From: Halofilum ochraceum
Lineage (GTDB): Bacteria > Pseudomonadota > Gammaproteobacteria > XJ16 > Halofilaceae
Length of the DNA: 64,000 nucleotides
Direction: 5' to 3'
Assembly: GCF_001614315.2 (NCBI RefSeq)
Contig: NZ_LVEG02000005.1
Location: 186,001-250,000 of the forward strand
A program made the position numbers and the translations under genes. Numbering within the stretch: the first letter of the stretch is position 1; each line of letters begins with the position of its first letter. Shown piece by piece: positions 26,810 through 34,855 of the stretch. The notes beneath the pieces were generated by a model that was not told where the DNA came from, made no database searches, and saw nothing but the letters and a program-made list of their open reading frames with translations.

Positions 26810-28051
26810 CTAACCTTCTTCATCCGACAGTGTCCTCGGAGTGTTACTATCCCCTTCCCTCGTCCATGCTAGGTCAACTCTTTGTGGATGCGCGACTAGA
26901 TCTCTTATTCCTTTTGACGGCCAGTCGCGAAACTCCGGGCGTCTAGACGCACGCGGCACCATCCACCGATTGACCGCCTGTTCGCCGATTTCCTGAACCG
27001 TGGAGAGCGATGATAGGTCCGGACGCCCCTTACCGGTACGTAGAATCGAGGCACCGTTTCGGGCTAAAAACGAAATAAACACCTCCCGGTTTACACCGTG
27101 ACGTAATATATCGTCCCCGATTCCTAATTCCACGAACGCAGTCCGTAACGTTCGAAGTCGCCAATTGGGTCCTTGGCCGTACGCATGGTGATCGGCGTAA
27201 TGATGCCCAATAAGCCGCAAATACTCGCGGAGTTCCTGGAACAAACCATCCGGGATGTGGAAATGCCCCCACCCACCCGTATAGCCGATTGATGTCAAGT
27301 ACCGAGTACCGTTAATTTTTAGTCTGTTATACACGGAGGAACGGCCCATCGACGAGGACGTGGTTATTGCGAGCAGACGTGCTTGTTTCCGCTGTTCCGA
27401 TATTATCCCCGTACTCGATCCGTAGACCTTTCGAAAATCATCATAAACGTCTCGACTACTGATCAGGCAGGCGACAAGCTTTCCTCCTAGTAGCAAGTTG
27501 TACGGAGGCACTGCACCAACCACGTATGCGTCCATGAGATTCGCAAGTCGGTTTGATCGGTCTCTCGAGTCCCAGCCAATGTAGCGGTCTCGCACTCCAA
27601 GATTGAAGACCGGATCGCCAATTGCGAATATTCCTATCAATTTGCCGTTGGACGCGTCCCATACTAGATACCTGAGCCTGCGACCAAACCCTTGAGACAC
27701 AGGCACTGACCAAGTCAACGAAGCGAGTCGGAACAGATCGCCCTGCCAGCTTTTTGCTCGAACCCGTTCTATTGTAGGTCGAATTCTCTCCGGGTCGACT
27801 TCATTTCCAGATGCAAAGTACTTATTTAAACGATCGATATTATGTTGTATGAATTCCTTATTCTCTTTTTGTCGGTCCGCTCTTTGCGGACCGTGCAGCG
27901 CTCTCACCACCTCTTTACCATTACCGGACGCATGAAGATTGCCGTCAGCTCCTTTCCGCAAACCTATTCCATTCAAATGCCGTCGTATTTTCCGTTTTAG
28001 CTGGGCTTCACGGGCGCTAATCTTCACGACTTGGTTATTCTTATTCGACAT
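26810..28051 (-). CDS. druA: DUF4338 protein, DruA of type I Druantia
   Basis: 413 aa. After a basic N-terminus (residues 10-35) the protein carries the DUF4338 signature region: RYLVWDASNGKLIGIFAIGDP, then RDRYIGWDSRDRSNRLANLMDAYVVGAVPPYN and LLGGKLVACLI. DUF4338 proteins are the diagnostic first component (DruA) of type I Druantia anti-phage systems. It is the first gene of a tight minus-strand operon. A 455-bp non-coding region upstream probably holds the promoter. Confidence 0.85.
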   Translation of the reverse strand: MSNKNNQVVKISAREAQLKRKIRRHLNGIGLRKGADGNLHASGNGKEVVRALHGPQRADRQKENKEFIQHNIDRLNKYFASGNEVDPERIRPTIERVRAKSWQGDLFRLASLTWSVPVSQGFGRRLRYLVWDASNGKLIGIFAIGDPVFNLGVRDRYIGWDSRDRSNRLANLMDAYVVGAVPPYNLLLGGKLVACLISSRDVYDDFRKVYGSSTGIISEQRKQARLLAITTSSSMGRSSVYNRLKINGTRYLTSIGYTGGWGHFHIPDGLFQELREYLRLIGHHYADHHAYGQGPNWRLRTLRTAFVELGIGDDILRHGVNREVFISFLARNGASILRTGKGRPDLSSLSTVQEIGEQAVNRWMVPRASRRPEFRDWPSKGIRDLVAHPQRVDLAWTREGDSNTPRTLSDEEG

Positions 28052-28506
28052 TACATATTTCCCACGTTGCCTACTAACATAGTTTTGAATGTCCGCAGGG
28101 CGTCACGCACCCACGTTCTGGTCTTACGATATCTAATAGGAAAGCAGTTGTGCGCCGTACGCTAGACGGCGCACAAATGTCAGTTGCACTGGGCCGCCGT
28201 CCATCGCGCTCAAGCGTTATGGAGGCGCATTGTCCTTCTAGCACCGGGACCTGGCGTCCGAAATCACCGTGGGAGCCACGTTGGGTGGCTGGGCGGCAGA
28301 GTGGATTGAGCATCGTTTCCTTCCCTGAGTTCCGCCTGTGCGTTCAATGTAGCGCGCACCGGGGGGCGATGACCAGCATTCGGGGACCCGTCGCCCATGC
28401 GAGACGCTTCGTGCCGGCATTGCAGCCCCGTGCGTCAGCGCCGTATTGGGCGAACGTCACCGGTCAGTGCTACAGCGTCGACACGGGACAAGGGAGTCCG
28501 GTCACA
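28052..28506. other. Non-coding region upstream of druA
   Basis: No gene supported over 455 bp. It probably contains the promoter of the Druantia-like operon. It includes one copy (28295-28390) of a repeat also found at 36465-36560. Confidence 0.5.
28295..28390 (+). repeat. Dispersed repeat family 2, copy 1
   Basis: This stretch closely resembles 36465-36560: both carry TTCCCTGAGT, CGCCTGTGCG and CAATGTAGCGCGC in the same order and spacing. The minus-strand translation of both reads SPPxARYIxRTGxTQGR, so it may be a relic of a coding sequence. Confidence 0.7.
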
Positions 28507-29190
28507 TTAGTCGTCCATTCCGTCCTGTTTACTTGTCCCCAGGCCTAATGCGTCGCCATCCGGCTGATAAGTCGTTTCCACAACCTTCTGATTCATACCC
28601 GGAATGAGCCGTGATGCGATCGGCGCACTCACTTCGTATTGAACGTTCAAATTCCGGAGGTTCTCTAGTAACCCCGACAGATGGTCCGATCGTGGCGGAA
28701 TCGTGGCCAAGGGTTCATCTCCGGTCACCAACGAGATCAACAGCGAAATCGTGCCGGTCAATTCGGCCGATTCTACCTGTTCTCTAGCGGCCTTTAGTTT
28801 GGCGGCGGGCGCTTCGTCGGCTACGAGGTCCCCCATTTGCCGGTATGCGCGTAGTTCGCCGACCAAATCGGTATCAAGACCGAGTTTTCCGCTGTCCGCC
28901 CACCAGATCAGCGCATCGGTAAGCGCGTATCGGTACTCGTAGCCTGCGTAGGTTCTAGTATCCAACCAAAGCTCGCTCGGTGAACGTGGTTCATCACCTT
29001 TACGTCGCCGCGGCATTGATGCCCGAATCCACGCGGCTTTCTTATCCCTCCGTAGAATCAGTACGGTAGTCGGACTCTCGATACCTGAGCGCTGCCCGTG
29101 TGGCTGTCCGATTGCCAGCATACCGCCGCATATCATTGTCATGTAGACGCCTCCAGAATTAATTCCTGCCGCGATAGCACGATCGTGCAC
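28507..29190 (-). CDS. Hypothetical protein
   Basis: 227 aa, not recognised. The start at 29190 has GAGG 6 nt upstream. The N-terminal half has a mixed alpha/beta look (TTVLILRRDKKAAWIRASMP), the middle is rich in aromatic and helical residues (YEYRYALTDALIWWADSGKLG), and the rest is helical (KLKAAREQVESAELTG). There is no signal peptide or membrane segment. It stands alone between the Druantia-like operon and a decayed repeat; a defence role is only suggested by the setting. Confidence 0.5.
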   Translation of the reverse strand: MHDRAIAAGINSGGVYMTMICGGMLAIGQPHGQRSGIESPTTVLILRRDKKAAWIRASMPRRRKGDEPRSPSELWLDTRTYAGYEYRYALTDALIWWADSGKLGLDTDLVGELRAYRQMGDLVADEAPAAKLKAAREQVESAELTGTISLLISLVTGDEPLATIPPRSDHLSGLLENLRNLNVQYEVSAPIASRLIPGMNQKVVETTYQPDGDALGLGTSKQDGMDD

Positions 29191-30014
29191 CTCGTCATTG
29201 AGCGATGGTTTTGACCGGTATTGTAAAGCTAGACACCCGTACAGCGTTCGGAGCGAGTTTGAAAATTCGGACCGGGAGTCCCAGATGGCTTTCGCGCCCC
29301 CGCGCCGACCCCCGTACTAGCCGGAGGAAAAGACCGGTGATCCGGCGGCACGCCGAGCCGTCAAGCTCCTGCACGGCCACGGACAACCGGGGTTCACCCC
29401 GCTCGTACCGCCGGAATCGTATCCACTGGGCCGCCACAGCGTCCTGTATGAGCTTTCCCCGTGCTTTCCCCGCCTTTGCCCTACAGGTTCGCCATACTCG
29501 CAGTACACAGCGTCCACATGCGCTCTCGTGAGGCAGAAGGCCTGGTGATATCCGATCATATCCGTCAATTGGCGCCGCGGCACTCCCATGCAATCGGCGA
29601 TAGGGCTGAGACATTCGCCGTCGTTGCGCTGTCTGTTTGCTTCCGAATACCCTTGCCTACTGTCCTTGCCGGAAACGCCCACCGGAGCACTTTCCTCGTG
29701 CCCGGGGAATCGAAATTTGATTTTGCCTCGCGGCTTCGGGACTTCGCAGCTAGGGCAGCGTTCCGCCACGCGATCCTTCAGCACACATACTCAAGGGCAG
29801 CCATCCGAGCGAGCCGATCAACGGCAGAAGGCCCGCCTAAACGTCGCGCGAAGCAGCCGGCCGAAAGAAGCTTTCGCCAATCAGCCCGAAGGCGAATGCA
29901 ACCGCCGCCACCGAGGCCGGGTAATCGGCGTCGTCGGCGCCTCCAAGCGCCAGCCAATTACTCAACCAGTACAACTTGCCCAATCGAAGCCGAGACATTG
30001 ACAGGCGGTCCGCG
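29191..30014. other. Non-coding region with a decayed repeat copy
   Basis: Over 800 bp without an intact gene. The first 450 bp are repeat family 1 copy A. The rest, on the minus strand, has a possible further piece of the same decayed gene with a CPSCEVPKPRGK segment near 29740. Confidence 0.5.
29255..29640 (-). pseudogene. Dispersed repeat family 1, copy A: decayed gene
   Basis: Two minus-strand frames together give one broken protein. The upstream part reads IGYHQAFCLTRAHVDAVY...EPVGQ; after a frame change comes KLIQDAVAAQWIRFRRYE and then RRITGLFLRLV and GRESHLGLPVRIFKLAPN. The same blocks recur in copies B and C. The mixed frames and absence of a start show that it is no longer expressed as one protein. 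Function unknown. Confidence 0.6.
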
Positions 30015-31040
30015 TCACCTAATCAGTTCCCGCATTTGATCTACGGACAGAACCCCTGGTCCTTCTCTAGCGTTAACTTCAAATGGCTCTGCACCCGGAT
30101 AGGCTTCTTTCCAGATTCGCTCACCAGCTTTCTCGAGAACGCGTATATCGCGTTTAGGGAGACGATAGGCGAAATCCGGAGGCCGGTAAGCGAGTTTTAT
30201 CGGTGACGCCCCTTTAACGTCCTTTACCGGCGAATCTCCATAAACGCGCCAGATGACGTCCTCATTATTCAGGTTTCCCCAACGGTCAAAGCACAAGTCG
30301 ATAATGTCTACACCATCAAGAAGTCTATCTACTTCCCGCCAATTCTCGTACCCGTCAAGATTCTCTGCCAATTGAGGCTGCTCTTCTTGCAACTCTAGCG
30401 CTCGGTCTTTGATATACCCTTTGGCCGCCTTACTTAGATCAGACTCCTCCTCATTGTATACGGCGAACACAACCCGATCCCGAAGATCATCGGGGCTATT
30501 TTGAAGCACGTCGAGGAGCCGTTCATTGCGATTCCGATGGATTCGTCCCTTAATGCGGCGCCGTTCCCACGCTTTTCGCGCCAGCTTTAAATCGTGCTTC
30601 GTGATCTCTTTCGTCGCCGCGGAATCCCAAAGCGACTGCGCCCATGAATTGATGTCGGCCAGAATATTGGGGTCCGATACCTCAATGGCCGCCTCGTAAA
30701 GTTGAGTGCTACCTTCATCCTCAAATCCCAGTCCATTCGCCGAGGCATTCGCGGAACCTACGATTGCCCGATGAGCGCTCGCATATACCTTCGCATGCAG
30801 ATTCGAGTTATGTCGGATATAGACCCCCCTATCAAGCAAGTCCTGGACAGCGTCTGGATTTGTTCCTCCAAGGGCCAGATTGCAAATAGCGCGAACCTGC
30901 TTCATATGCGTGGAAGAACCCAGCAACTTCTCGGGCGCGCCCTTTCCCCAAAAAGCAGATATTAGAAATGCATCTCCTGGCTCATCGATAAGATCGCGCA
31001 CTCGTTGCACTATATCGGTATCGGTGACAAAGTCGGTCAA
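30015..31040 (-). CDS. Phospholipase D-family (HKD) protein, probable nuclease
   Basis: 341 aa. One HKD motif is seen: H82-x-K84 followed by GSAN at 95-98 (NLHAKVYASAHRAIVGSANAS). PLD-type nucleases with one motif act as dimers. The remaining two thirds are helical and charged and end in a basic/hydrophobic tail; no other domain is recognised. It begins with TTG, but a GAGGAGAG stands about 9 nt upstream, which supports this start. Similar PLD proteins occur in defence systems (for example DrmC in DISARM), but this gene is separated from the Druantia-like operon by about 2 kb. Confidence 0.75.
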   Translation of the reverse strand: MTDFVTDTDIVQRVRDLIDEPGDAFLISAFWGKGAPEKLLGSSTHMKQVRAICNLALGGTNPDAVQDLLDRGVYIRHNSNLHAKVYASAHRAIVGSANASANGLGFEDEGSTQLYEAAIEVSDPNILADINSWAQSLWDSAATKEITKHDLKLARKAWERRRIKGRIHRNRNERLLDVLQNSPDDLRDRVVFAVYNEEESDLSKAAKGYIKDRALELQEEQPQLAENLDGYENWREVDRLLDGVDIIDLCFDRWGNLNNEDVIWRVYGDSPVKDVKGASPIKLAYRPPDFAYRLPKRDIRVLEKAGERIWKEAYPGAEPFEVNAREGPGVLSVDQMRELIR

Positions 31041-31590
31041 TTTATTTCTCTCCTCTTATAGCGCGATGGTACCGTTTTCATAATCAACACAATTCTTGGA
31101 TCACAATTTCACCCAACTCCGTAACTGGATACTAAGCGGTTTCAACATTTACGTTCGGCTTTCTTCAACAGTCGTAACTACGAATGGACCTTCCTACTGC
31201 CCGCAGACGACAAAGCGCTGACGAACTCAGTGATCAAAACGATCCACTTTATTTGATTACTACCGTACGTTTATTGGATTGGCGATGCGACCACAAACTG
31301 TAGCTTCTTTGCCACCATTTCATCCGTCTGCGCTTCGCTGATCCCTGCCTCCAGGGTCGCGAGATACTTTGTCTCGACGCGTTTCGCTTCGGAACGAACC
31401 TGTCGCTACTTGTCCTTGCAGGTCGTCTCCGCGCCGGGGAGGAATATCCTGTCGCTTGACAATGCCGGATCATGGCACGCCCAAGAAGTCGGTCGCACCG
31501 ACGTCATGGGCGCTTACGCCCAACAGGACGCGTACTCCGAACTGCATCTGGCCCCCGTTGAAAGGACACCTCCCCAGTTCTCGTTCAGAG
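31041..31590. other. Non-coding region between PLD and FtsZ-like genes
   Basis: 550 bp with no intact gene. It holds a possible coding remnant at 31271-31396 and otherwise nothing recognised. Confidence 0.45.
31271..31396 (-). pseudogene. Possible C-terminal remnant of a lost gene
   Basis: A minus-strand frame reads RSEAKRVETKYLATLEAGIS, then EAQTDEMVAKKLQF and stop. It has a protein-like composition but no start; a stop codon lies just upstream in frame, and a coding-like stretch (LQGQVATG) continues in another frame. This suggests a frameshifted relic. Parent gene unknown. Confidence 0.3.
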
Positions 31591-32460
31591 CTACGTCGAA
31601 GCGTCATCGACACGTTGGCCCGCGAGGAGCGCGACCTCGAGGGTGCGGTCATCCAGCACCGGTGCGGCGAGCGCAAAATTCGCCGCGGGCGCGATTCGCC
31701 TGAACATATCCGCGACGTGCTCGAACTCCCAGATGGCGCAGTCAGTCGGCAGCCCGACCACAACGAAACCCGCCGAGTAACACGTGGTGTCGAACGCGCG
31801 GCACTCGAGCGCGGCGATTGCTTGGTCGCAGGCCAGCGCTGCGCGGCCTTCTCCACAGGCCTGGCCGAAGCCCGCGAGCACTTGCCACCAGCTGCCCCGG
31901 AACACCTGCCGGAAGTCAGCCCAGTCCACGCCGACCATTCCCTTAGTGAACAAGCCGGTGAACAAGGCCTGCCCGAATCCCGCGAACACACACGGGCCAT
32001 CACAGTCCGGAGCGAGTACGCTTCCGCCCGAAACGCGTAGATGGGGCTTGGGCGCGACGGAGGCGTCGTCCGTGGCTCCGCCACCCACATTACCGAGTTC
32101 AAGGTGCAAGCACCGATCCGCACACGCCGTTAGCATCTCCCGGCCAAGATCAGTGTATAGAACCGACGGACCAACCGTCACAAGTACGACCAGATCTACC
32201 CTCTGCAATGAAACAACCGATAGCAACGCGGACCGGCTCATCTCACCGCGTTCTGTTTCGAGGGGACAATTGGGTTTAGCACACCATGCCTGGGCGTGGC
32301 GCGTGAGCGCATCAGCATGGATCGCAGCGGCGTCACCGAACGCCAAAATCAGTACATTAATTTCGCTGACCTCCACGGACGACTCGGTTCCGACTAGCGC
32401 CCGGAATCGCCACTTGTGCACTGTCCACGCGGCGTCTTTATCCGAATTGTCTTCACTCAC
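31591..32460 (-). CDS. Divergent FtsZ/tubulin-like protein with degenerate GTPase motif
   Basis: 289 aa. Residues 174-282 align by eye with the FtsZ T7 loop and C-terminal domain: GMVGVDWADFRQVF compares with the FtsZ pattern NVDFADVRxVM, then WWQVLAGFGQACGEGRAALA with MGSGxAxGEDRA, and CYSAGFVVVGLPTDCAIWEFEHVADMF plus a final LEVALLAGQ strand. The N-terminal half keeps the likely strand order (INVLILAFGDAA; VDLVVLVTVG), but the GTP-binding GGGTGTG motif is replaced by VGPSVLYTD. Nucleotide binding is therefore probably lost or altered. It has no FtsZ C-terminal tail. It sits alone among defence genes, with an 8-bp tandem repeat about 90 bp upstream. It may act on host or phage FtsZ/tubulin; that is speculation. 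Confidence 0.6.
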   Translation of the reverse strand: MSEDNSDKDAAWTVHKWRFRALVGTESSVEVSEINVLILAFGDAAAIHADALTRHAQAWCAKPNCPLETERGEMSRSALLSVVSLQRVDLVVLVTVGPSVLYTDLGREMLTACADRCLHLELGNVGGGATDDASVAPKPHLRVSGGSVLAPDCDGPCVFAGFGQALFTGLFTKGMVGVDWADFRQVFRGSWWQVLAGFGQACGEGRAALACDQAIAALECRAFDTTCYSAGFVVVGLPTDCAIWEFEHVADMFRRIAPAANFALAAPVLDDRTLEVALLAGQRVDDAST

Positions 32461-32546
32461 TTCGACAGCCCCCAGACTATCCGCGCGTAAATAGACCCGT
32501 GATCACAACTATTTGCTGTTAAACACCTTCGCCGTTCACGCTGCAT

Positions 32547-32586
32547 TACGACAATACGACAATACGACAATACGACAATACGACAG
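32547..32586. repeat. 8-bp tandem repeat (TACGACAA), four exact copies plus one near copy
   Basis: Units of TACGACAA run head to tail from 32547 to 32578, then TACGACAG. This simple repeat stands about 90 bp before the start codon of the FtsZ-like gene. Slippage would change promoter geometry in 8-bp steps. Confidence 0.9.
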
Positions 32587-32649
32587 AATCGTCCTCCATG
32601 ATCGGTCCCCCGTGATTTTGGCGATCGTAGTCTCCTCGCGTACGACATC

Positions 32650-32880
32650 CGGACCGATCTCAAGAATCCGAAGTGGGAGTCCCAGTTGGCTTTCACGTCC
32701 CCATGCTGTTCTGTGGTGAACCATCTGGAGGAAAAGACCGGTGATACTGCGACACGCGTGGGATCGAGCCTCAAGACCACCACCGACCACCGGGGTTCGC
32801 GACGCTCCTATCGTCAGACTCGTCGCTACTGGGCCGACACAGCCTGGTGTATAAGCTCTTAGCGCGTTCTCTCCTTGCAC
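32650..32880 (-). pseudogene. Dispersed repeat family 1, copy B: decayed gene
   Basis: The minus strand reads SITGLFLQMV, GRESQLGLPLRILEIGP and DVVREETTIAKITG, matching copy A (RITGLFLRLV, GRESHLGLPVRIFKLAPN). The upstream part corresponding to the KLIQDAVAA block carries stop codons. It is clearly degenerate. Confidence 0.6.
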
Positions 32881-32916
32881 ACCCCCTACTCGAGCAACTG
32901 GCTGGTCTCCGACCCT

Positions 32917-33636
32917 TTACGTGCCTTTCAGCTGCCAATACCGCGAAATTCTTCGGTTTCGGGCCTCAATAAAGTTTATCGATTCAGTCATGTATGCATT
33001 GTATTCAGTTGGCGTCTGCGGTAACGGAGACACGTCAAAACCGTTAAATGGTATGAACATGCATACACCGTCGAAACTGCTAGTGACAATATCCTGCAAG
33101 AGGAAATGCTCAACGAACCCCTTAAAGTCACCGAACAAAGAAAAGAACTTCTCGTGCCGATTCAAGGTATCTGACATAGGACTCGGCGATGCATCGTAAT
33201 GCCGCTTCACGCACTCCAGCGTCAGGTCAAATCGGTCTTTGATTCTCGGATGCAATCCGCGCCGCTGATTTATCGTCATTTTTCGACCAACGCGCTGACT
33301 GGGCCAGAGCATCATTCCGCCTATCGTGTAACCAACCGCATTAAAAAACTCTAACTTTTCCTCCGGAATTTGCTCAATGACATGTCTTATCGTTTGCTCC
33401 CTCGCGAACGAAGGAATAACGGCATCGCTTCCTAGTCGGAACTCGCCCATATCAGACTTGTGATGCAAATAGACCTCTGGCTTAGTATCTACAAGATGGA
33501 AATGCCGTCCGTTCGGAAGCGGTTTGCTCCACAACATTCGGTGATAGCGGCGAAGCGTAGGACTATGGGTGTCGGGGTCCTTACCTGACGGTGTATCGCG
33601 GCGCAAGTCAAACGTAATATCAATCGATTCCGTCAT
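32917..33636 (-). CDS. Uncharacterised protein (possibly DUF6994)
   Basis: 239 aa. The start has AAGAGG upstream. It opens with ITFDLRRDTPSGKDPDTHSP and contains LWSKPLPNGRHFHL, GEFRLGSDAVIPSF and FFNAVGYTIGGMMLWPSQRVG. I recall this pattern from an uncharacterised family, possibly DUF6994, found widely in bacteria. No catalytic site can be named. There is no signal peptide. It is a single-gene module between two decayed repeat copies. Confidence 0.6.
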   Translation of the reverse strand: MTESIDITFDLRRDTPSGKDPDTHSPTLRRYHRMLWSKPLPNGRHFHLVDTKPEVYLHHKSDMGEFRLGSDAVIPSFAREQTIRHVIEQIPEEKLEFFNAVGYTIGGMMLWPSQRVGRKMTINQRRGLHPRIKDRFDLTLECVKRHYDASPSPMSDTLNRHEKFFSLFGDFKGFVEHFLLQDIVTSSFDGVCMFIPFNGFDVSPLPQTPTEYNAYMTESINFIEARNRRISRYWQLKGT

Positions 33637-34052
33637 ATATACTCAGAACCTCTTGTCAAAAGCACGGCAAAACGCAACAGCACGCAACTTGACGCTCAAC
33701 GCATAGCTAACAGGACGGCTCGACAAAGCCGGTAACGTGGTCCAGCCAGAGATAGTCCGGGGGCAATCGCACAATCTCCCACGCGGTTACGCACGGCCGA
33801 CGCACACCCCACTCATACCGCCGGAACCGTATCCAGTGGGCCGCCACAGCGTCCTGTATGAGCTTTTCGCGCGCCATCCCCTACTTGCCCCACTGGCTCG
33901 ACGTGCGCGAGATATATGGCGTCCACATCGGCTCTCGCGAGCCCGAAGGCCTGGGGATATCCAATGATATCGAGCACATGGCTCTGGGTAATCCAGAGCA
34001 ATCGCCCTTTGGGGCTTAACCATCCGCCGCCGTTGCGCATTCTGTTCTGTAG
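33637..34052. other. Non-coding region with a decayed repeat copy
   Basis: About 415 bp with no intact gene; most of it is repeat family 1 copy C. The first 150 bp probably hold the promoter of the 239-aa gene. Confidence 0.5.
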
Positions 34053-34060
34053 CTACCCGT
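33790..34060 (-). pseudogene. Dispersed repeat family 1, copy C: decayed gene
   Basis: The minus strand reads MRNGGGWLSPKGRLLW, IIGYPQAFGLARADVDAIY and EPVGQ, then after a frame change KLIQDAVAAHWIRFRRYE. The blocks match copy A, including the position of the frame change near EPVGQ. It lacks the ITGLFL/GRESHLGLP half. Confidence 0.6.
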
Positions 34061-34535
34061 CTTTGGGGAGACTTTGCAGCCTAAGCGTTCCCTCAACGGT
34101 CCGGGCTAATTCCTGAACCCAGCTGAGATAGTTCCGATGGACTGCCATTACGTCCGACTCGTCCTGCTTCTTGTAGAAAATCTCTTTCCCCGTTGTTCCG
34201 CCACGATCGGTCAGCCACTTTTGCGGTAAGTTCTCGCCCTCTCGAAACTGAAATGAGATAACACCATCGTCGATCTGCGCGCGGACCCGGCCGACATGGG
34301 CACGCACCGGGATTTCCGCATCAATGTACCCCTGATCCCGTGAAACCTCGGTCATTCTCCACCCTCGCATGACGAACGCGGTCATAAGGGCTTTCGTAGT
34401 CTCGTTTTCCGTCAATCCCTCGGGTACTGAGACCGTATCCGGATCAAAGGCGATGAATTCCCTGTTCGCTGCCACCCAGGTCGGCGCCAAGGCGAGCAAT
34501 ACCGCGAGCACGATACCGGTACGGTTTCGGGTCAT
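34053..34535 (-). CDS. Hypothetical exported protein
   Basis: 161 aa from the ATG at 34535, which is preceded by AAGGA at about 7 nt; the longer frame from 34601 is less likely. Residues 1-23 are a clear signal peptide (MTRNRTGIVLAVLLALAPTWVAA), so the mature protein is periplasmic. It is about 138 residues with acidic and aromatic strands (ISFQFREGENLPQKWL). Family not recognised. An exported protein is unusual among otherwise cytoplasmic defence-type cargo. Confidence 0.65.
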   Translation of the reverse strand: MTRNRTGIVLAVLLALAPTWVAANREFIAFDPDTVSVPEGLTENETTKALMTAFVMRGWRMTEVSRDQGYIDAEIPVRAHVGRVRAQIDDGVISFQFREGENLPQKWLTDRGGTTGKEIFYKKQDESDVMAVHRNYLSWVQELARTVEGTLRLQSLPKDG

Positions 34536-34855
34536 CTCGATTTCCTTTTTCGAAGCTGGAGCGCGATATATATGGTGTACCTTATCCAACCCGTTTCGCA
34601 AAGGACACTAGAATCGGAGCAACGCCATACTGCGATCGCGTCACGGGAAACGACAATTATGTATTCCTAATGCACGGTTGGTTTCGTTCTTTCGTCCGTG
34701 CTCGAAGTCCGCCCGAATCGGTACCGTCGGGCGTCAGAACGCGGTTAGTCGGTATTGAATGGCTCTGGACGCACAACGACGAACGACCGAATATGGCCCC
34801 CGGCGAACCCCCGACGATGAAGACCGCCATGGACGCTCGATTTCCATTTCTGGGG

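Larger units (their letters stand above)
32461..32916. other. Region upstream of the FtsZ-like gene
   Basis: About 455 bp without a gene. It holds the probable promoter of the FtsZ-like gene, an 8-bp tandem repeat and decayed repeat family 1 copy B. Confidence 0.5.

Noticed and set aside
15228-28051. DISARM system
   Set aside because: The DUF1998 helicase could fit, but no methyltransferase (drmMI/MII) or SNF2 drmD is present and the first gene is DUF4338, which points to Druantia.
31784-32494. 236-codon plus-strand frame opposite the FtsZ-like gene
   Set aside because: Low-complexity S/T/P/R composition; the minus frame has the FtsZ-like pattern.
32547-32586. CRISPR array
   Set aside because: The 8-bp units are contiguous without spacers.
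28295-34060. Integron-like cassette array
   Set aside because: The repeats are not short imperfect attC-type palindromes; they are longer, decayed coding-like sequences, and the integrase is of the island type.
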